From contig DATKCJ010000029.1 in NCBI GenBank assembly GCA_035513275.1, forward strand, positions 1 through 47,860: a DNA stretch of 47,860 nt. Reading direction: 5' to 3'. Positions 1-8,111 of this stretch are shown here, in pieces (position 1 is the first letter of the stretch; each line of letters opens with the position of its first letter). A model generated the notes under the pieces. It ran no database searches. It was not told the origin of the DNA and was given only the letters and a program-made list of their open reading frames with translations. Both the position numbers and the translations under genes were made by a program. The stretch is from DATKCJ01 sp035513275. Its GTDB lineage: Bacteria; Verrucomicrobiota; Verrucomicrobiia; Opitutales; Opitutaceae.

Positions 1-810
1 GTAGCGGTTTTCGACGGAGTCGGTGACCGTCGCCACATCCCCAAGCCTCACTGGCGAACCATCGATGTAGCGGATGACGAGCGGCAGGTATTGCTCGGCG
101 CGCCGGAGCTGGGCGCTGCCGCGCACTTCCCACTTGCGATCACCGGCCTCGATCGCGCCGCCGGGCCGAAGCGAGTTCGCATCGCCGATGGCGCTGCGCA
201 CCTCGTCGAGCGCGATGCCGTGGTGCGCGAGCGCATTCGGGTTGAGCTGCACGCGGATCGCTGGGAGCGAGCTGCCGCCGACGGTCACCTCGCCCACCCC
301 GTTCATCTGGGAGATTTTCTGCGCGAGGATCGTCGACGCGAAGTCGTAGAGCTCGGCGGGCGCGAGATTCGGCGAACTGAGCGCGAGCGCCATGATAGGC
401 GCGGCGGAAGGATTGACCTTCCGGTAGGACGGGTTGCCCGGCATGCCCGAGGGAAGCTGGCCGCGCGCGGCGTTGATGGCGGCCTGCACGTCCCGCGCCG
501 CGTCGTTGATGTCGCGGCCGAGCTCGAACTCGAGCATGATACCCACGTTGCCCTGCCGGCTGTCCGACGAAATCGACGTGACGCCCGCGATGCTTCCCAG
601 CGCACGCTCGAGCGGCGTGGCCACGCTTGAGGCGATCGTCTCCGGGCTCGCTCCCGGAAGCGAGGCACTCACGCGGATTGTCGGAAAATCAACCTCCGGC
701 AGCGGCGAAACCGGAAGTAGGTTGTAAGTCAGCGCACCCGCGAGCACCAGCGCCACGCCGATCATACCGCTGGCGATGGGCCGGTGAATGAATGGGCGCG
801 AGAGGTTCAT
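1..810 (-). CDS. mdtC: RND multidrug efflux permease, MdtC-like (C-terminus beyond the window)
   Basis: This is the N-terminal 270 residues of an inner-membrane proton-driven RND pump; the frame stays open to base 1. It begins MNLSRPFIHRPIASG, nearly the same as the upstream permease, and continues with the first membrane helix and the porter-domain motifs of the family: DFPTIRV, PGASPETI, TPLERALG and the NAA...LP segment followed by a YRKVNPS motif. These are typical of the MdtB/MdtC branch, where two different permeases share one periplasmic adaptor. The ATG at 808-810 has a GAGG ribosome-binding site about eight bases upstream. It is the third gene of mdtA-mdtB-mdtC, but a 190-base gap full of hairpin repeats separates it from mdtB. 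The substrate cannot be read from the sequence. Family assignment is firm; the C versus B label rests on gene order. Confidence 0.92.
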   Translation of the reverse strand, partial: MNLSRPFIHRPIASGMIGVALVLAGALTYNLLPVSPLPEVDFPTIRVSASLPGASPETIASSVATPLERALGSIAGVTSISSDSRQGNVGIMLEFELGRDINDAARDVQAAINAARGQLPSGMPGNPSYRKVNPSAAPIMALALSSPNLAPAELYDFASTILAQKISQMNGVGEVTVGGSSLPAIRVQLNPNALAHHGIALDEVRSAIGDANSLRPGGAIEAGDRKWEVRGSAQLRRAEQYLPLVIRYIDGSPVRLGDVATVTDSVENRY

Positions 811-830
811 CGTGACGCCTCGGCGTTCAA

Positions 831-855
831 GGTCGGCCCAAGGGCCGACCCTACA
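831..855 (-). repeat. REP-like hairpin, 9-bp stem, CTACA foot
   Basis: GGTCGGCCC, two A bases, then the exact complement GGGCCGACC, followed by CTACA. Read on the minus strand it is TGTAG plus a 9-bp hairpin with a TT loop. It lies between mdtB and mdtC. Confidence 0.75.
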
Positions 856-888
856 CAATTCGAAGGAAGCGACCTGGCCGCTATCGTC

Positions 889-913
889 TGTAGGGTCGTC
901 GCTTGCGACGACC
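889..913 (+). repeat. REP-like hairpin, same architecture, different stem
   Basis: TGTAG followed by GGTCGTCGC, TT, GCGACGACC. Stem length (9), loop (TT) and head match the element at 831-855 in opposite orientation, but the stem bases differ, with both arms changed together. This makes an inverted pair in one gap. Confidence 0.75.
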
Positions 914-923
914 TTGGGCACGA

Positions 924-978
924 GGTCGGGCCACGTGTCAGCCATAGGCTTGGCGACGGCTGAAGGCCCGACCCTACA
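924..978 (-). repeat. Long REP-like element with inner hairpin core
   Basis: Outer arms GGTCGGGCC (924-932) and GGCCCGACC (965-973), then CTACA (974-978). Between the arms is a 32-base core beginning ACGTGT and containing an inner CAGCC/GGCTG pairing. The same core, with four substitutions and different outer arms, is found at 28487-28518. Confidence 0.75.
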
Positions 979-1000
979 AGGAGAGCTGCATTCCCGGTCC

Positions 1001-4000
1001 TCATGACGACAACTGCTCCGGCTCGGCGCTTGCGGGGATTGTCTCCCGCGTTTCGTTGCGCTTCTCGCGGCGGGCGAGACGGTCGAAGAAGAGATATACG
1101 ACGGGCGTCGTGAACAACGTGAGCACCTGACTCACGAGCAGGCCGCCTACCATCACAAGGCCGAGCGGCTGGCGAAGCTCGGCGCCCGAGCCTGTCGACA
1201 GCATCAGCGGCAAAGCGCCGAAGAGCGCGGCGAGCGTCGTCATCAGGATCGGACGGAATCGCAGCAACGCCGCCTGCCGGATCGCTGCGCGCGGCGGCAG
1301 CCCTTGGTTGCGCTCCGCCTCGAGTGCGAAGTCCACCATCATGATTCCGTTCTTCTTCACGAGGCCGATGAGGAGAATCACGCCGATGATCGCGATCATG
1401 TCGAGCGGCCGGCCGGTGAGCCAAAGCGCCAGCAGCGCGCCGACGGTCGCCGACGGCAGCGTCGAGAGAATCGTGATCGGGTGGATGCTGCTCTCGTAGA
1501 GAACTCCAAGGACGATATACATCGTCACCACCGCCGCGAGAACGAGGAAGAGCGTGCTCGAGAGCGAATCGCGAAATGCATTCGCCGCGCCTTGGAAGCG
1601 CAGCTCGATCGCCACGGGCAACTCGATGCCGCGCACCGCCGCCTCGATCGCGGAAACTGCGTCGCCCAGCGAGGCGCCGTCGGCGAGGTTGAATGAGACG
1701 GTCGACGCAGAGAACTGGCCGATGTGATTAATCAGAAGCGTGGTCTTGCGCTCGATTACACGGGCGACGCTTGCCAGCGGCACGGGCCGGCCGCCGCGGC
1801 CGTTGACGTGGAGACCCTCGAGCGCCTCCGGGCCCGTGACAAGCCGCGGGTCCATCTCGATCACGACGCGATACTGGCTCGATTGAGTGAAGAGCGTCGA
1901 CACCTGCCTCTGGCCAAACGCGCTGTAGAGCGTGTCGTCGATGTCGGCCACGCTGATCCCGAGCCGGCTCGCCGCGTCGCGATCGATGTCGAGGTAGGCC
2001 TGGAGTCCGTTGGGCTGCTGGTCGCTGACGACGTCCGCGAGTTCCGGCAGCGTGCGCAACGTCTCGACGAGGCGCGGCACCCACTCGCCCAAGAGTTCGT
2101 CGTCCGGGCACGTGAGGCTGAACTGATACTGAGTGCGGCTCACGCGATCCTCGATCGTGAGTTCCTGAACGGGTTGCAGATAGAGGTTGATACCGGGCAC
2201 TTCGCGCGCCTGCTCGCGCAGCCGCGCCATAACCTCGAGCGCTGTCGCGTCCCGCTCGCCGTGCCCCTTCAGGTTGATGAGCATGCGGCCGCTGTTGAGG
2301 GTCGAGTTCGATCCGTCGACTCCAATGAAGGACGACAGGCTCGCGACGTCCGGATCGTCTAGAATCATCGAGGCGAGTGCCTGCTGTCGCTCGGACATCG
2401 CCGTGAACGACACCGACTCCGGCGCTTCGGTGACGGCTTGCAGCGCGCCTGTGTCCTGCGAAGGGAAAAATCCCTTTGGCACCGCGAGGTAGAGCACGAC
2501 CGTGAGCGCGAGCGTGGCGACCATCACCCAGAGCATGGGCCCCTGGCGTTCAAGCACCCAGTCCAGCCATTCACCGTAGCGCTCGATCACCTTGTCGAGA
2601 AAGCCGCGCTTCGCGTGCTCCTCCGGCTTCGGCGCGGGCAGCATGCGCGCGCACATCATCGGCGTGAGTGTAAGCGACACTACAAGCGAGATGAGGATCG
2701 ATACCGCGAGCGTGACGGCGAACTCGTGAAACAACCTCCCGACCACACCGCTCATGAACAGCAGCGGGATCAAGACTGCGACAAGCGACAAGGTGAGCGA
2801 CACGAGCGTGAAGCCGATCTGCGAGGCTCCCTTGAGCGCGGCCTCCATCGGCGTCGCGCCCTTCTCGCGGTAGCGCGCAATGTTCTCGAGCATCACAATC
2901 GCGTCGTCGACGACGAAGCCCGTCGCGATTGTCAGCGCCATCAGCGTGAGGATGTTCACCGAGTAGCCGGCAAGATACATCACGCCAAACGTGCCGATGA
3001 GCGAGAGCGGCACCGCGATGCCGGGGATGATCGTGACCGCCGCGCTGCGCAGGAAAAGAAACGTGACCAGCACGACGAGCCCGATCGCGAACAACAGCTC
3101 GTGCTGCACGGCCTTCACCGACGCGCGGATGCTCTGAGTACGGTCTGTGAGCACCTCGATCTCGACCGCCGCGGGCATGCTCGCGGCGAGCTGCGGCAAC
3201 AACTCCCTCACGCGGTCGACGACCTGGATGACGTTGGCACCCGGCTGTCGCTGCACATTGACGAGCACGGCGGGCGAGCGGCCGGACCACGCGGCGAGCC
3301 GGCGGTCCTCGGTGGCGTTCTCGATGCGCGCGACATCGCCGAGGCGAAGCGGAGCGCCGTCCTGCCAGGTGATGATGAGATCGCGGAATTCCTCGACGGA
3401 GCGGAGCTGGTCGTTGGCATCCATCAAGACGGTGCGCACGGGACCGTCGAAGCTACCCTTGGGCTGGTTCACGCTCGCGGCGTTGATCGCGTTGCGGATG
3501 CTCGCAAAGTTGAGCCCGCGCGCGGCGAGTTCGCCTGGATTGATCTGCACCCTCACGGCAGGTCGCTGGCCGCCGGCGAGGCTCACGAGTCCGACGCCGG
3601 GGAGTTGCGCGAGCTTCTGTGCGATGCGCGTGTCGACGAGGTCGTGCACGTCGGGCAGCGGCATTGTGGCGGAGGTGACTGCGAGTGTGATGATCGGCGT
3701 GTCGGCCGGGTTGACCTTTCGGTAAACGGGAGGCGCGGGCAGGTCGTTTGGCAGGAGGTTGCCGGCGGCATTGATTGCGGCCTGCACTTCCTGCTCGGCG
3801 ACCGCCATCGACAGCTCGAGCGAGAACTGGAGCGTGATCACCGATGCACCGCCGGAACTCGACGACGACATCTGGCTGAGCCCGGGTATCTGGCCGAAAC
3901 GGCGCTCGAGCGGCGCGGTGATCGCGCTCGTCGTGATCGCGGGACTGGCGCCGGGGTAGAACGTGAAGACCTGGATCGTCGGGAAATCCACCTGCGGCAG

Positions 4001-4108
4001 CGCAGCCACCGGCAGCAGCCGGTAGGCCATGATTCCCGTCTGCAGCAGCGCCACCATCAGCAAGCTGGTGGCAACCGGCCGCAGAATGAACGGCCGGGAA
4101 AGGTTCAT
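1001..4108 (-). CDS. mdtB: RND multidrug efflux permease, MdtB-like
   Basis: A full-length RND permease of 1035 residues. An in-frame extension upstream is open, but the ATG at 4106-4108 is chosen because it overlaps the stop of the adaptor gene as ATGA and gives the canonical start MNLSRPFILRP. Visible hallmarks are the first membrane helix, the porter motifs DFPTIQV and PGASPAIT, the helix-4 acidic pair in FVVDDAIVMLENI (Asp about 401-402, proton relay), PLSLIGTF, and the helix-10 lysine region LIGLVKKNGIMMVDF. Family knowledge: trimeric inner-membrane pumps exchange protons for drugs or detergents and work with a periplasmic adaptor and a TolC-type outer-membrane channel. No TolC gene is in the window. 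It is probably translationally coupled to mdtA. The B label follows from gene order and the paralogue downstream. Confidence 0.95.
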   Translation of the reverse strand: MNLSRPFILRPVATSLLMVALLQTGIMAYRLLPVAALPQVDFPTIQVFTFYPGASPAITTSAITAPLERRFGQIPGLSQMSSSSSGGASVITLQFSLELSMAVAEQEVQAAINAAGNLLPNDLPAPPVYRKVNPADTPIITLAVTSATMPLPDVHDLVDTRIAQKLAQLPGVGLVSLAGGQRPAVRVQINPGELAARGLNFASIRNAINAASVNQPKGSFDGPVRTVLMDANDQLRSVEEFRDLIITWQDGAPLRLGDVARIENATEDRRLAAWSGRSPAVLVNVQRQPGANVIQVVDRVRELLPQLAASMPAAVEIEVLTDRTQSIRASVKAVQHELLFAIGLVVLVTFLFLRSAAVTIIPGIAVPLSLIGTFGVMYLAGYSVNILTLMALTIATGFVVDDAIVMLENIARYREKGATPMEAALKGASQIGFTLVSLTLSLVAVLIPLLFMSGVVGRLFHEFAVTLAVSILISLVVSLTLTPMMCARMLPAPKPEEHAKRGFLDKVIERYGEWLDWVLERQGPMLWVMVATLALTVVLYLAVPKGFFPSQDTGALQAVTEAPESVSFTAMSERQQALASMILDDPDVASLSSFIGVDGSNSTLNSGRMLINLKGHGERDATALEVMARLREQAREVPGINLYLQPVQELTIEDRVSRTQYQFSLTCPDDELLGEWVPRLVETLRTLPELADVVSDQQPNGLQAYLDIDRDAASRLGISVADIDDTLYSAFGQRQVSTLFTQSSQYRVVIEMDPRLVTGPEALEGLHVNGRGGRPVPLASVARVIERKTTLLINHIGQFSASTVSFNLADGASLGDAVSAIEAAVRGIELPVAIELRFQGAANAFRDSLSSTLFLVLAAVVTMYIVLGVLYESSIHPITILSTLPSATVGALLALWLTGRPLDMIAIIGVILLIGLVKKNGIMMVDFALEAERNQGLPPRAAIRQAALLRFRPILMTTLAALFGALPLMLSTGSGAELRQPLGLVMVGGLLVSQVLTLFTTPVVYLFFDRLARREKRNETRETIPASAEPEQLSS

Positions 4109-5298
4109 GGGCCCGGCCCCGCGGAAGGTTGATCCTCGACCACGACGACATCCCGCCCTTCGCGCAGCCGGTCGATTCCCTCGAGGACGACCGGATCGCC
4201 TTGCTCGAGGCCTTTCTCGATCGCCTGCATCACGCCGTCGGATGCGCCGAGCGTGACTTCGCGCAGTGTGGATTTGTTTTCGGGCGTGATAACGAAGACG
4301 TAGGTGCCGCGCGCGCCGAATTGCACCGCAGCCGACGGGATGACGATCGCATTCTCGATCACACGCACGCGCAGGCGGACGTTCACAAACTGGTTCGGAA
4401 AGAGGCTCTCGTCGTCGTTGGCGAACGTGGCCTTCAATCGGAGTGTGCCCGTCGCAAGGTCGATCTGGTTGTCGACGGTCGTGAGCACGCCGGTGGCGAG
4501 GATGTTGCGCTCGCCGCGATCCCAAGCCTCGACGGGCAACTGCGTGCCGGCACGCAATGGCTCGATCACCTTGGGCAGGTCGACCTCGGGCACCGTGAAC
4601 ATGACTGCGATCGGCTGGGTCTGCGTGATCGTGACGAGCCCGTTGGCGTCGTTTGCCCGTATCAGGTTGCCGGGGTCGACACTCCGCAAGCCGAGGCGGC
4701 CCGAAATCGGCGCTTCGACGCGGGTGTAGCCAAGCTGGAGGCGGGCATTCGCGACCGCGGCTGCATCGGATGCCACGGCACCCTCGCGCTCGCGCACGAG
4801 CGCCTGTTGCGCGTCCATCTCCTGGTTGGTCACGAGCTGTTTTTCAAAGAGCTGCTTGAGCCGCTCCAGGTCGGCGCGCGCCGTTTCGAGCTGGGCTTGG
4901 TTTTGCCGCTGCCGGCCCTCCACCTCGGCAAGCCGGATCCGGTAGGGCTCGGGGTCGATCTCCGCGAGAAGGTCGCCGGCCTTGACGCGAGCCCCTTCCT
5001 CGAAAGCGATCCGGTGCAACTGCCCGTCAACCCGGCTTCGGACCGTGACCATGTTGAGCGGCGTGACGGTGCCGATGGCCTTGAGCTGGACAGGCAGGTT
5101 ACGGCGTTCGGCCCGAAAGACGCGGACGGGCATGGCCGGTGCATTCGCGGTGCCGGCCCAGGCGGGGTTTGGGCCGCGCCAACGGCCGGTTTCGCGTTTC
5201 TCCTGCCGGCTGAAGCGCCACACGCCCACGACCACGACAACAATTACAATACTGTAGAGGATCCAGCGGGTGCGTGATGAGGAGACTTTCTCGGGCAT
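4105..5298 (-). CDS. mdtA: RND efflux periplasmic adaptor, MdtA-like
   Basis: A 397-residue membrane-fusion protein that bridges the inner-membrane pump and the outer-membrane channel. An N-terminal hydrophobic anchor (about residues 10-27, ILYSIVIVVVVVGVW) is followed by the split lipoyl/barrel-sandwich domain (VTVRSRVDGQL, EGARVKAGDLLAEIDP and later RVEAPISGRLGLRSVDPGN), an alpha-helical hairpin rich in Gln/Glu (about 120-175) and beta-barrel and membrane-proximal domains (VFTVPEVDLP; FVNVRLRV; VIPSAAVQFG). The IDLATGTLRLKATF segment is characteristic of the MdtA/AcrA group. It is first in the operon, with ATGA overlap into mdtB. The upstream 271 bases are a divergent promoter region shared with the cNMP/DUF1003 gene. 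No regulator gene lies beside it. Confidence 0.94.
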   Translation of the reverse strand: MPEKVSSSRTRWILYSIVIVVVVVGVWRFSRQEKRETGRWRGPNPAWAGTANAPAMPVRVFRAERRNLPVQLKAIGTVTPLNMVTVRSRVDGQLHRIAFEEGARVKAGDLLAEIDPEPYRIRLAEVEGRQRQNQAQLETARADLERLKQLFEKQLVTNQEMDAQQALVREREGAVASDAAAVANARLQLGYTRVEAPISGRLGLRSVDPGNLIRANDANGLVTITQTQPIAVMFTVPEVDLPKVIEPLRAGTQLPVEAWDRGERNILATGVLTTVDNQIDLATGTLRLKATFANDDESLFPNQFVNVRLRVRVIENAIVIPSAAVQFGARGTYVFVITPENKSTLREVTLGASDGVMQAIEKGLEQGDPVVLEGIDRLREGRDVVVVEDQPSAGPGP

Positions 5299-5569
5299 GA
5301 TCAGGAGTGTGTTCGACGCTCACTCTGCGGGGGCGGTTTCAGCCAGCGCTGCGATTGGACAAGATTTCTAGGGTCGATTTCGCATATTGCAGTGTCAAGG
5401 GCCGCGGGCCCTGCCGGGCGTCCGCCCAGCCCGGTCAGTCAGATCGTTCAGAAATCAGAATTCTGCAACCCGTGAGACCTTGCGGCGATTTTTCCAGGGC
5501 CAGCCACGTCCCGTGAAGAACGAAGACGCGAGAATGAGAACGATGTAGACTACCGAGACGTCTCTCGCC
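5299..5569. other. Divergent intergenic region mdtA / cNMP-DUF1003
   Basis: No gene is supported here. It must hold the promoters of both flanking genes, but no convincing -35/-10 pair stands out. Two small palindromes are visible: AGGGCC-GCG-GGCCCT at 5398-5412 and GGGCG-TC-CGCCC at 5416-5427, either operator sites or further repeats. Confidence 0.4.
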
Positions 5570-6403
5570 ATGGGTGTGCGCATGATCGATGCAGCAGCCC
5601 TTTCCGGCGTCGAGTTGTTCTCGAAGCTCGAGCCCGCTCAACGCGAGCTCCTCGCAGGCTCGATGACGGAGCGCGATCTCGAAGCAAACCAGCCGGTCGT
5701 CTGGATCGGAGATCAAGCAAGCGAGTTTTTCATCATCAAGAGCGGTCGCGTCGAGGTGTGCATTCCGGATGAGGCCGGGCGCGAGCTTCGCGTCAGTGTG
5801 CTCGGGCCGGGCGAATTCTTCGGGGAGCTGGCGCTCTTCGATGGTGGCACGCGCACCTCGACCGTGCGGACCATCGAGTCGTCGCACATGCTCGTGCTTT
5901 CGAACACAGCCTTTCGCGCCTGCGTGCAAGTCCATGGCTCGATCGCGCTCCACGTGCTGGAGGTGTTGGGACGGCGCCAGCGGCACTTGCTCGAGCGCTT
6001 GCGCGGCATTCGCAACGTCAACGAAATCATCCAGCAACGGCTTACCGCTTGGCAGCGGATTTCGGGCCTCATCACAGAAGTTGCGGCCACCCGTGGATTC
6101 CTCATCGTCCATGCCTGTCTCTTCGGCGGCTGGATCCTGGCCAATATCTTGCTCGGCCCCCGCGCCTGGGATCCGTATCCGTTCGAATTCCTCTCGTCCT
6201 GGACTTCGCTGGAGGCGATTTTCCTCTCGCTGTTCATTCTCGTCACCCAGTCGACCGAGGGCCGGCGGGACCGGTTGCGCAACGAGCAGGATTACCAGGT
6301 CGCGGTGAAGCTTCAGTTTGAGATCATGCAGCTTCATCAAAAACTCGATGCCGTCGTGGCGCGTTCCGCCGAGGCAGGCGCTTCCTCGCTCAAGTCACCC
6401 TGA
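5570..6403 (+). CDS. Cyclic nucleotide-binding domain fused to DUF1003 membrane domain
   Basis: A 277-residue protein with two parts. Residues about 12-130 form a cNMP-binding (CRP-type) beta-roll. The phosphate-binding cassette GEFFGELALFDGGTRTSTV keeps the glutamate (E86) and arginine (R95) that normally hold the cyclic nucleotide, so ligand binding looks possible. Residues about 160-265 match DUF1003: two membrane helices around FLIVHACLFGGWILANILL and SLEAIFLSLFILVTQ, then a polar tail with the family's DRLRNEQDYQVAVK and LHQKLD motifs. Family knowledge: DUF1003 function is unknown. The fusion suggests a membrane process gated by cAMP or cGMP. It lies near a large class III cyclase (8112-11822) and a second cNMP-domain protein. 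A second Met five codons in is an alternative start. Confidence 0.88.
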   Translation: MGVRMIDAAALSGVELFSKLEPAQRELLAGSMTERDLEANQPVVWIGDQASEFFIIKSGRVEVCIPDEAGRELRVSVLGPGEFFGELALFDGGTRTSTVRTIESSHMLVLSNTAFRACVQVHGSIALHVLEVLGRRQRHLLERLRGIRNVNEIIQQRLTAWQRISGLITEVAATRGFLIVHACLFGGWILANILLGPRAWDPYPFEFLSSWTSLEAIFLSLFILVTQSTEGRRDRLRNEQDYQVAVKLQFEIMQLHQKLDAVVARSAEAGASSLKSP

Positions 6404-6544
6404 TTTTCGCGAACGTCTGATCCAGGCAGCGGCAAGTGGTCACTTCCCTGCCCGCAAGGGAGGCATCGTTCGCCATCCGGATCGGGCAAAACAGCTTGTT
6501 CCGAGCGGAAGTTCATCTCACCGTCGCCCGCGTCCCCTGCCTCC

Positions 6545-7279
6545 ATGCGCCTACTTTTCGTCGCCGACATCCACTACGCCCTCAAGCAATTCGACTGGCT
6601 CGTGGCGCGGGCGGGCGACTACGACGCAGTGGCCATCGGAGGGGATCTTCTCGATCTCAGCTCGCCGCTCGAATGCGACGTGCAGATTATCATCGTGGAA
6701 AAATATCTGGCGAGGCTCCGCGAAAAGACCCGCGTCCTTGTCTGCTCGGGCAACCATGACGGCGACAGCCGCAACGAGGCTGACGAGTCCGTCGCCGCAT
6801 GGTTGCGATACGCGAAGGCCGATGGCTTGTTCGTCGATTTCGATCACGTCGATCTCGGCGGAAACCTGGTGACGATCTGCCCGTGGTGGGATGGCCCGCT
6901 GAGCCGCTCGGCACTCGAGCGCATGCTTGTCGAGGGGTCGCTGCAGCCGCGTCAGAAATGGATCTGGCTTCATCACGCGCCGCCAGACCAGTTTCGCGTG
7001 AGCTGGACGGGCCGGAAATTTGCCGGGGACACATTCCTCGTCGAGTGGATCCATCGCTTTCAGCCCGACCTCGTCCTGTCCGGTCACGTGCACAACGCGC
7101 CATTTTATCCTGACGGTTCGTGGATCGACCGGGTCGGACGCACGTGGGTGTTCAACCCCGGACGCCAGATCGGGGCGACGCCGGCGTTCGTCGATTTCGA
7201 TCTCGACGCGATGACTGCGGATTGGGTGTCGCTGGGGGAACGCGACTCGCAGGCGCTCGCGGCGAGCGACACGCTGTAG
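6545..7279 (+). CDS. Calcineurin-like metallophosphoesterase
   Basis: A 244-residue cytoplasmic phosphoesterase. All metal-ligand motifs of the superfamily are present in order: DIH (D8, H10), GGDLLD (D34), GNHD (N70, H71), WLHHAPP and the terminal GHVHNAP. Such enzymes hydrolyse phosphomonoesters or diesters with a two-metal centre. The substrate is not identifiable; cyclic nucleotide hydrolysis is a reasonable idea given the nearby cyclase and cNMP-binding proteins, but nothing in the sequence proves it. It lies 141 bases downstream of the cNMP-DUF1003 gene on the same strand. The gap holds no recognisable gene. Confidence 0.88.
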   Translation: MRLLFVADIHYALKQFDWLVARAGDYDAVAIGGDLLDLSSPLECDVQIIIVEKYLARLREKTRVLVCSGNHDGDSRNEADESVAAWLRYAKADGLFVDFDHVDLGGNLVTICPWWDGPLSRSALERMLVEGSLQPRQKWIWLHHAPPDQFRVSWTGRKFAGDTFLVEWIHRFQPDLVLSGHVHNAPFYPDGSWIDRVGRTWVFNPGRQIGATPAFVDFDLDAMTADWVSLGERDSQALAASDTL

Positions 7280-7356
7280 CTTGCCGATCCGTCGAGCCGC
7301 CGAGCGCGGGAACCGTGGCTGCGGCACGGTTGGAACCGGAAGAAACTCCGTCGTGG

Positions 7357-7409
7357 CCCTGCGCGTGAGCGCAGGGATCCGGATCCCGCCGCTCACGCGG
7401 CGGGCTACA
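7357..7409. repeat. Tail-to-tail pair of REP-like hairpins
   Basis: First hairpin 7357-7376: CCCTGCGC, loop GTGA, GCGCAGGG. A palindromic spacer ATCCGGAT follows. Second hairpin 7385-7404: CCCGCCGC, loop TCAC, GCGGCGGG, then CTACA (7405-7409). Loops are complementary (GTGA/TCAC), so the two units are in opposite orientation. They lie between convergent genes. The second stem is identical to that of the unit at 25951-25975. Confidence 0.75.
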
Positions 7410-7426
7410 ACCGGAGATGTTTCTTG

Positions 7427-7445
7427 GGAGGTAACGAGGCGGATC
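7427..7445 (-). repeat. Fragment of the TCGTTACCTC repeat family
   Basis: GGAGGTAACGAGGCGGATC shares its core with 31121-31138 (same orientation) and, reverse-complemented, with the copy at 11896-11918. Confidence 0.5.
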
Positions 7446-7509
7446 GCGACTATCCCCTGCTCACCGCCTCCTCACGTCGGCAACTACCCGGCAACGGAGT
7501 GATTTCCAC

Positions 7510-7998
7510 TCAGACGCCCCGCTTGCGCGGCTGGCGATGAACCAGAGTTTCCAGCACCTCGTCGACCATGCCGAGGTGATCGTGGCCCTCGTATTGCTGC
7601 TTCACGTCCGTCAGGTATTTGACGAGAGCACTGAGCCGGCGCGCCAGCAACTCCGACACGTGCAGATGAAACTCCGGATGCTCGCGCAAATACTTGTGCG
7701 GCTCTTCGATCACGTAGAGCGCCGACGCCTCCGCCGCGCGTACGTCGGCGGTGTGGCCCGAGTTGAGCAGGGCGGAGATTTCACCGAACACCGCACCCGG
7801 CTCCCGCACGAAATCCACCACCACGCTTCCCTTGCGGACCTCGATGGCTCCTTCGAGGAGCACAAACAGAATGCCCGCCTTCTTGCCGCCCTCCAGTATC
7901 AGCTCACCGGGAGCAAAACGGCGGACCGCATGGTCTTGGAACAAGTCGAGGATGGAGGACACAGGTGGTGAAATGGAAGCTCCCGCTGGGGAGTGCAA
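7510..7998 (-). CDS. Small cyclic nucleotide-binding-domain protein
   Basis: A 162-residue single-domain CRP-like beta-roll with no DNA-binding helix-turn-helix. The fold is recognisable from GELILEGGKKAGILFVLLEGAIEV and the cassette GAVFGEISALLNSGHTADV. The glutamate is kept (E73), but the arginine that normally contacts the cyclic phosphate is replaced by His82, so affinity or ligand may differ. The C-terminal helix (about 110-150) is polar and could mediate dimerisation or partner contact. The listed start is TTG; a GTG at codon 13 is an alternative. It lies 113 bases downstream of the large cyclase gene on the same strand, so it may be co-transcribed and act as a readout or adaptor. Function beyond the domain is unknown. 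Confidence 0.8.
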   Translation of the reverse strand: MHSPAGASISPPVSSILDLFQDHAVRRFAPGELILEGGKKAGILFVLLEGAIEVRKGSVVVDFVREPGAVFGEISALLNSGHTADVRAAEASALYVIEEPHKYLREHPEFHLHVSELLARRLSALVKYLTDVKQQYEGHDHLGMVDEVLETLVHRQPRKRGV

Positions 7999-8111
7999 TT
8001 CCGATTTGAATCGAAATCGAACGTCCCCAACTCACAGGAGGCGTTGATCGCGACGTGACACGTTGGACCGTCGTCGAAAACCATCCGGCCCGCGCGAGAA
8101 CGGGCACCAGC

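Noticed and set aside
831..978. Rho-independent terminators between mdtB and mdtC
   Set aside because: The stems lack a following T run and the same architecture recurs in many unrelated gaps, so a repeat family explains them better.
2438..4132. Long plus-strand open frame of 564 codons
   Set aside because: It lies antisense to mdtB, is dominated by Arg/His/Asp as expected from GC-rich complement, and shows no family motif.
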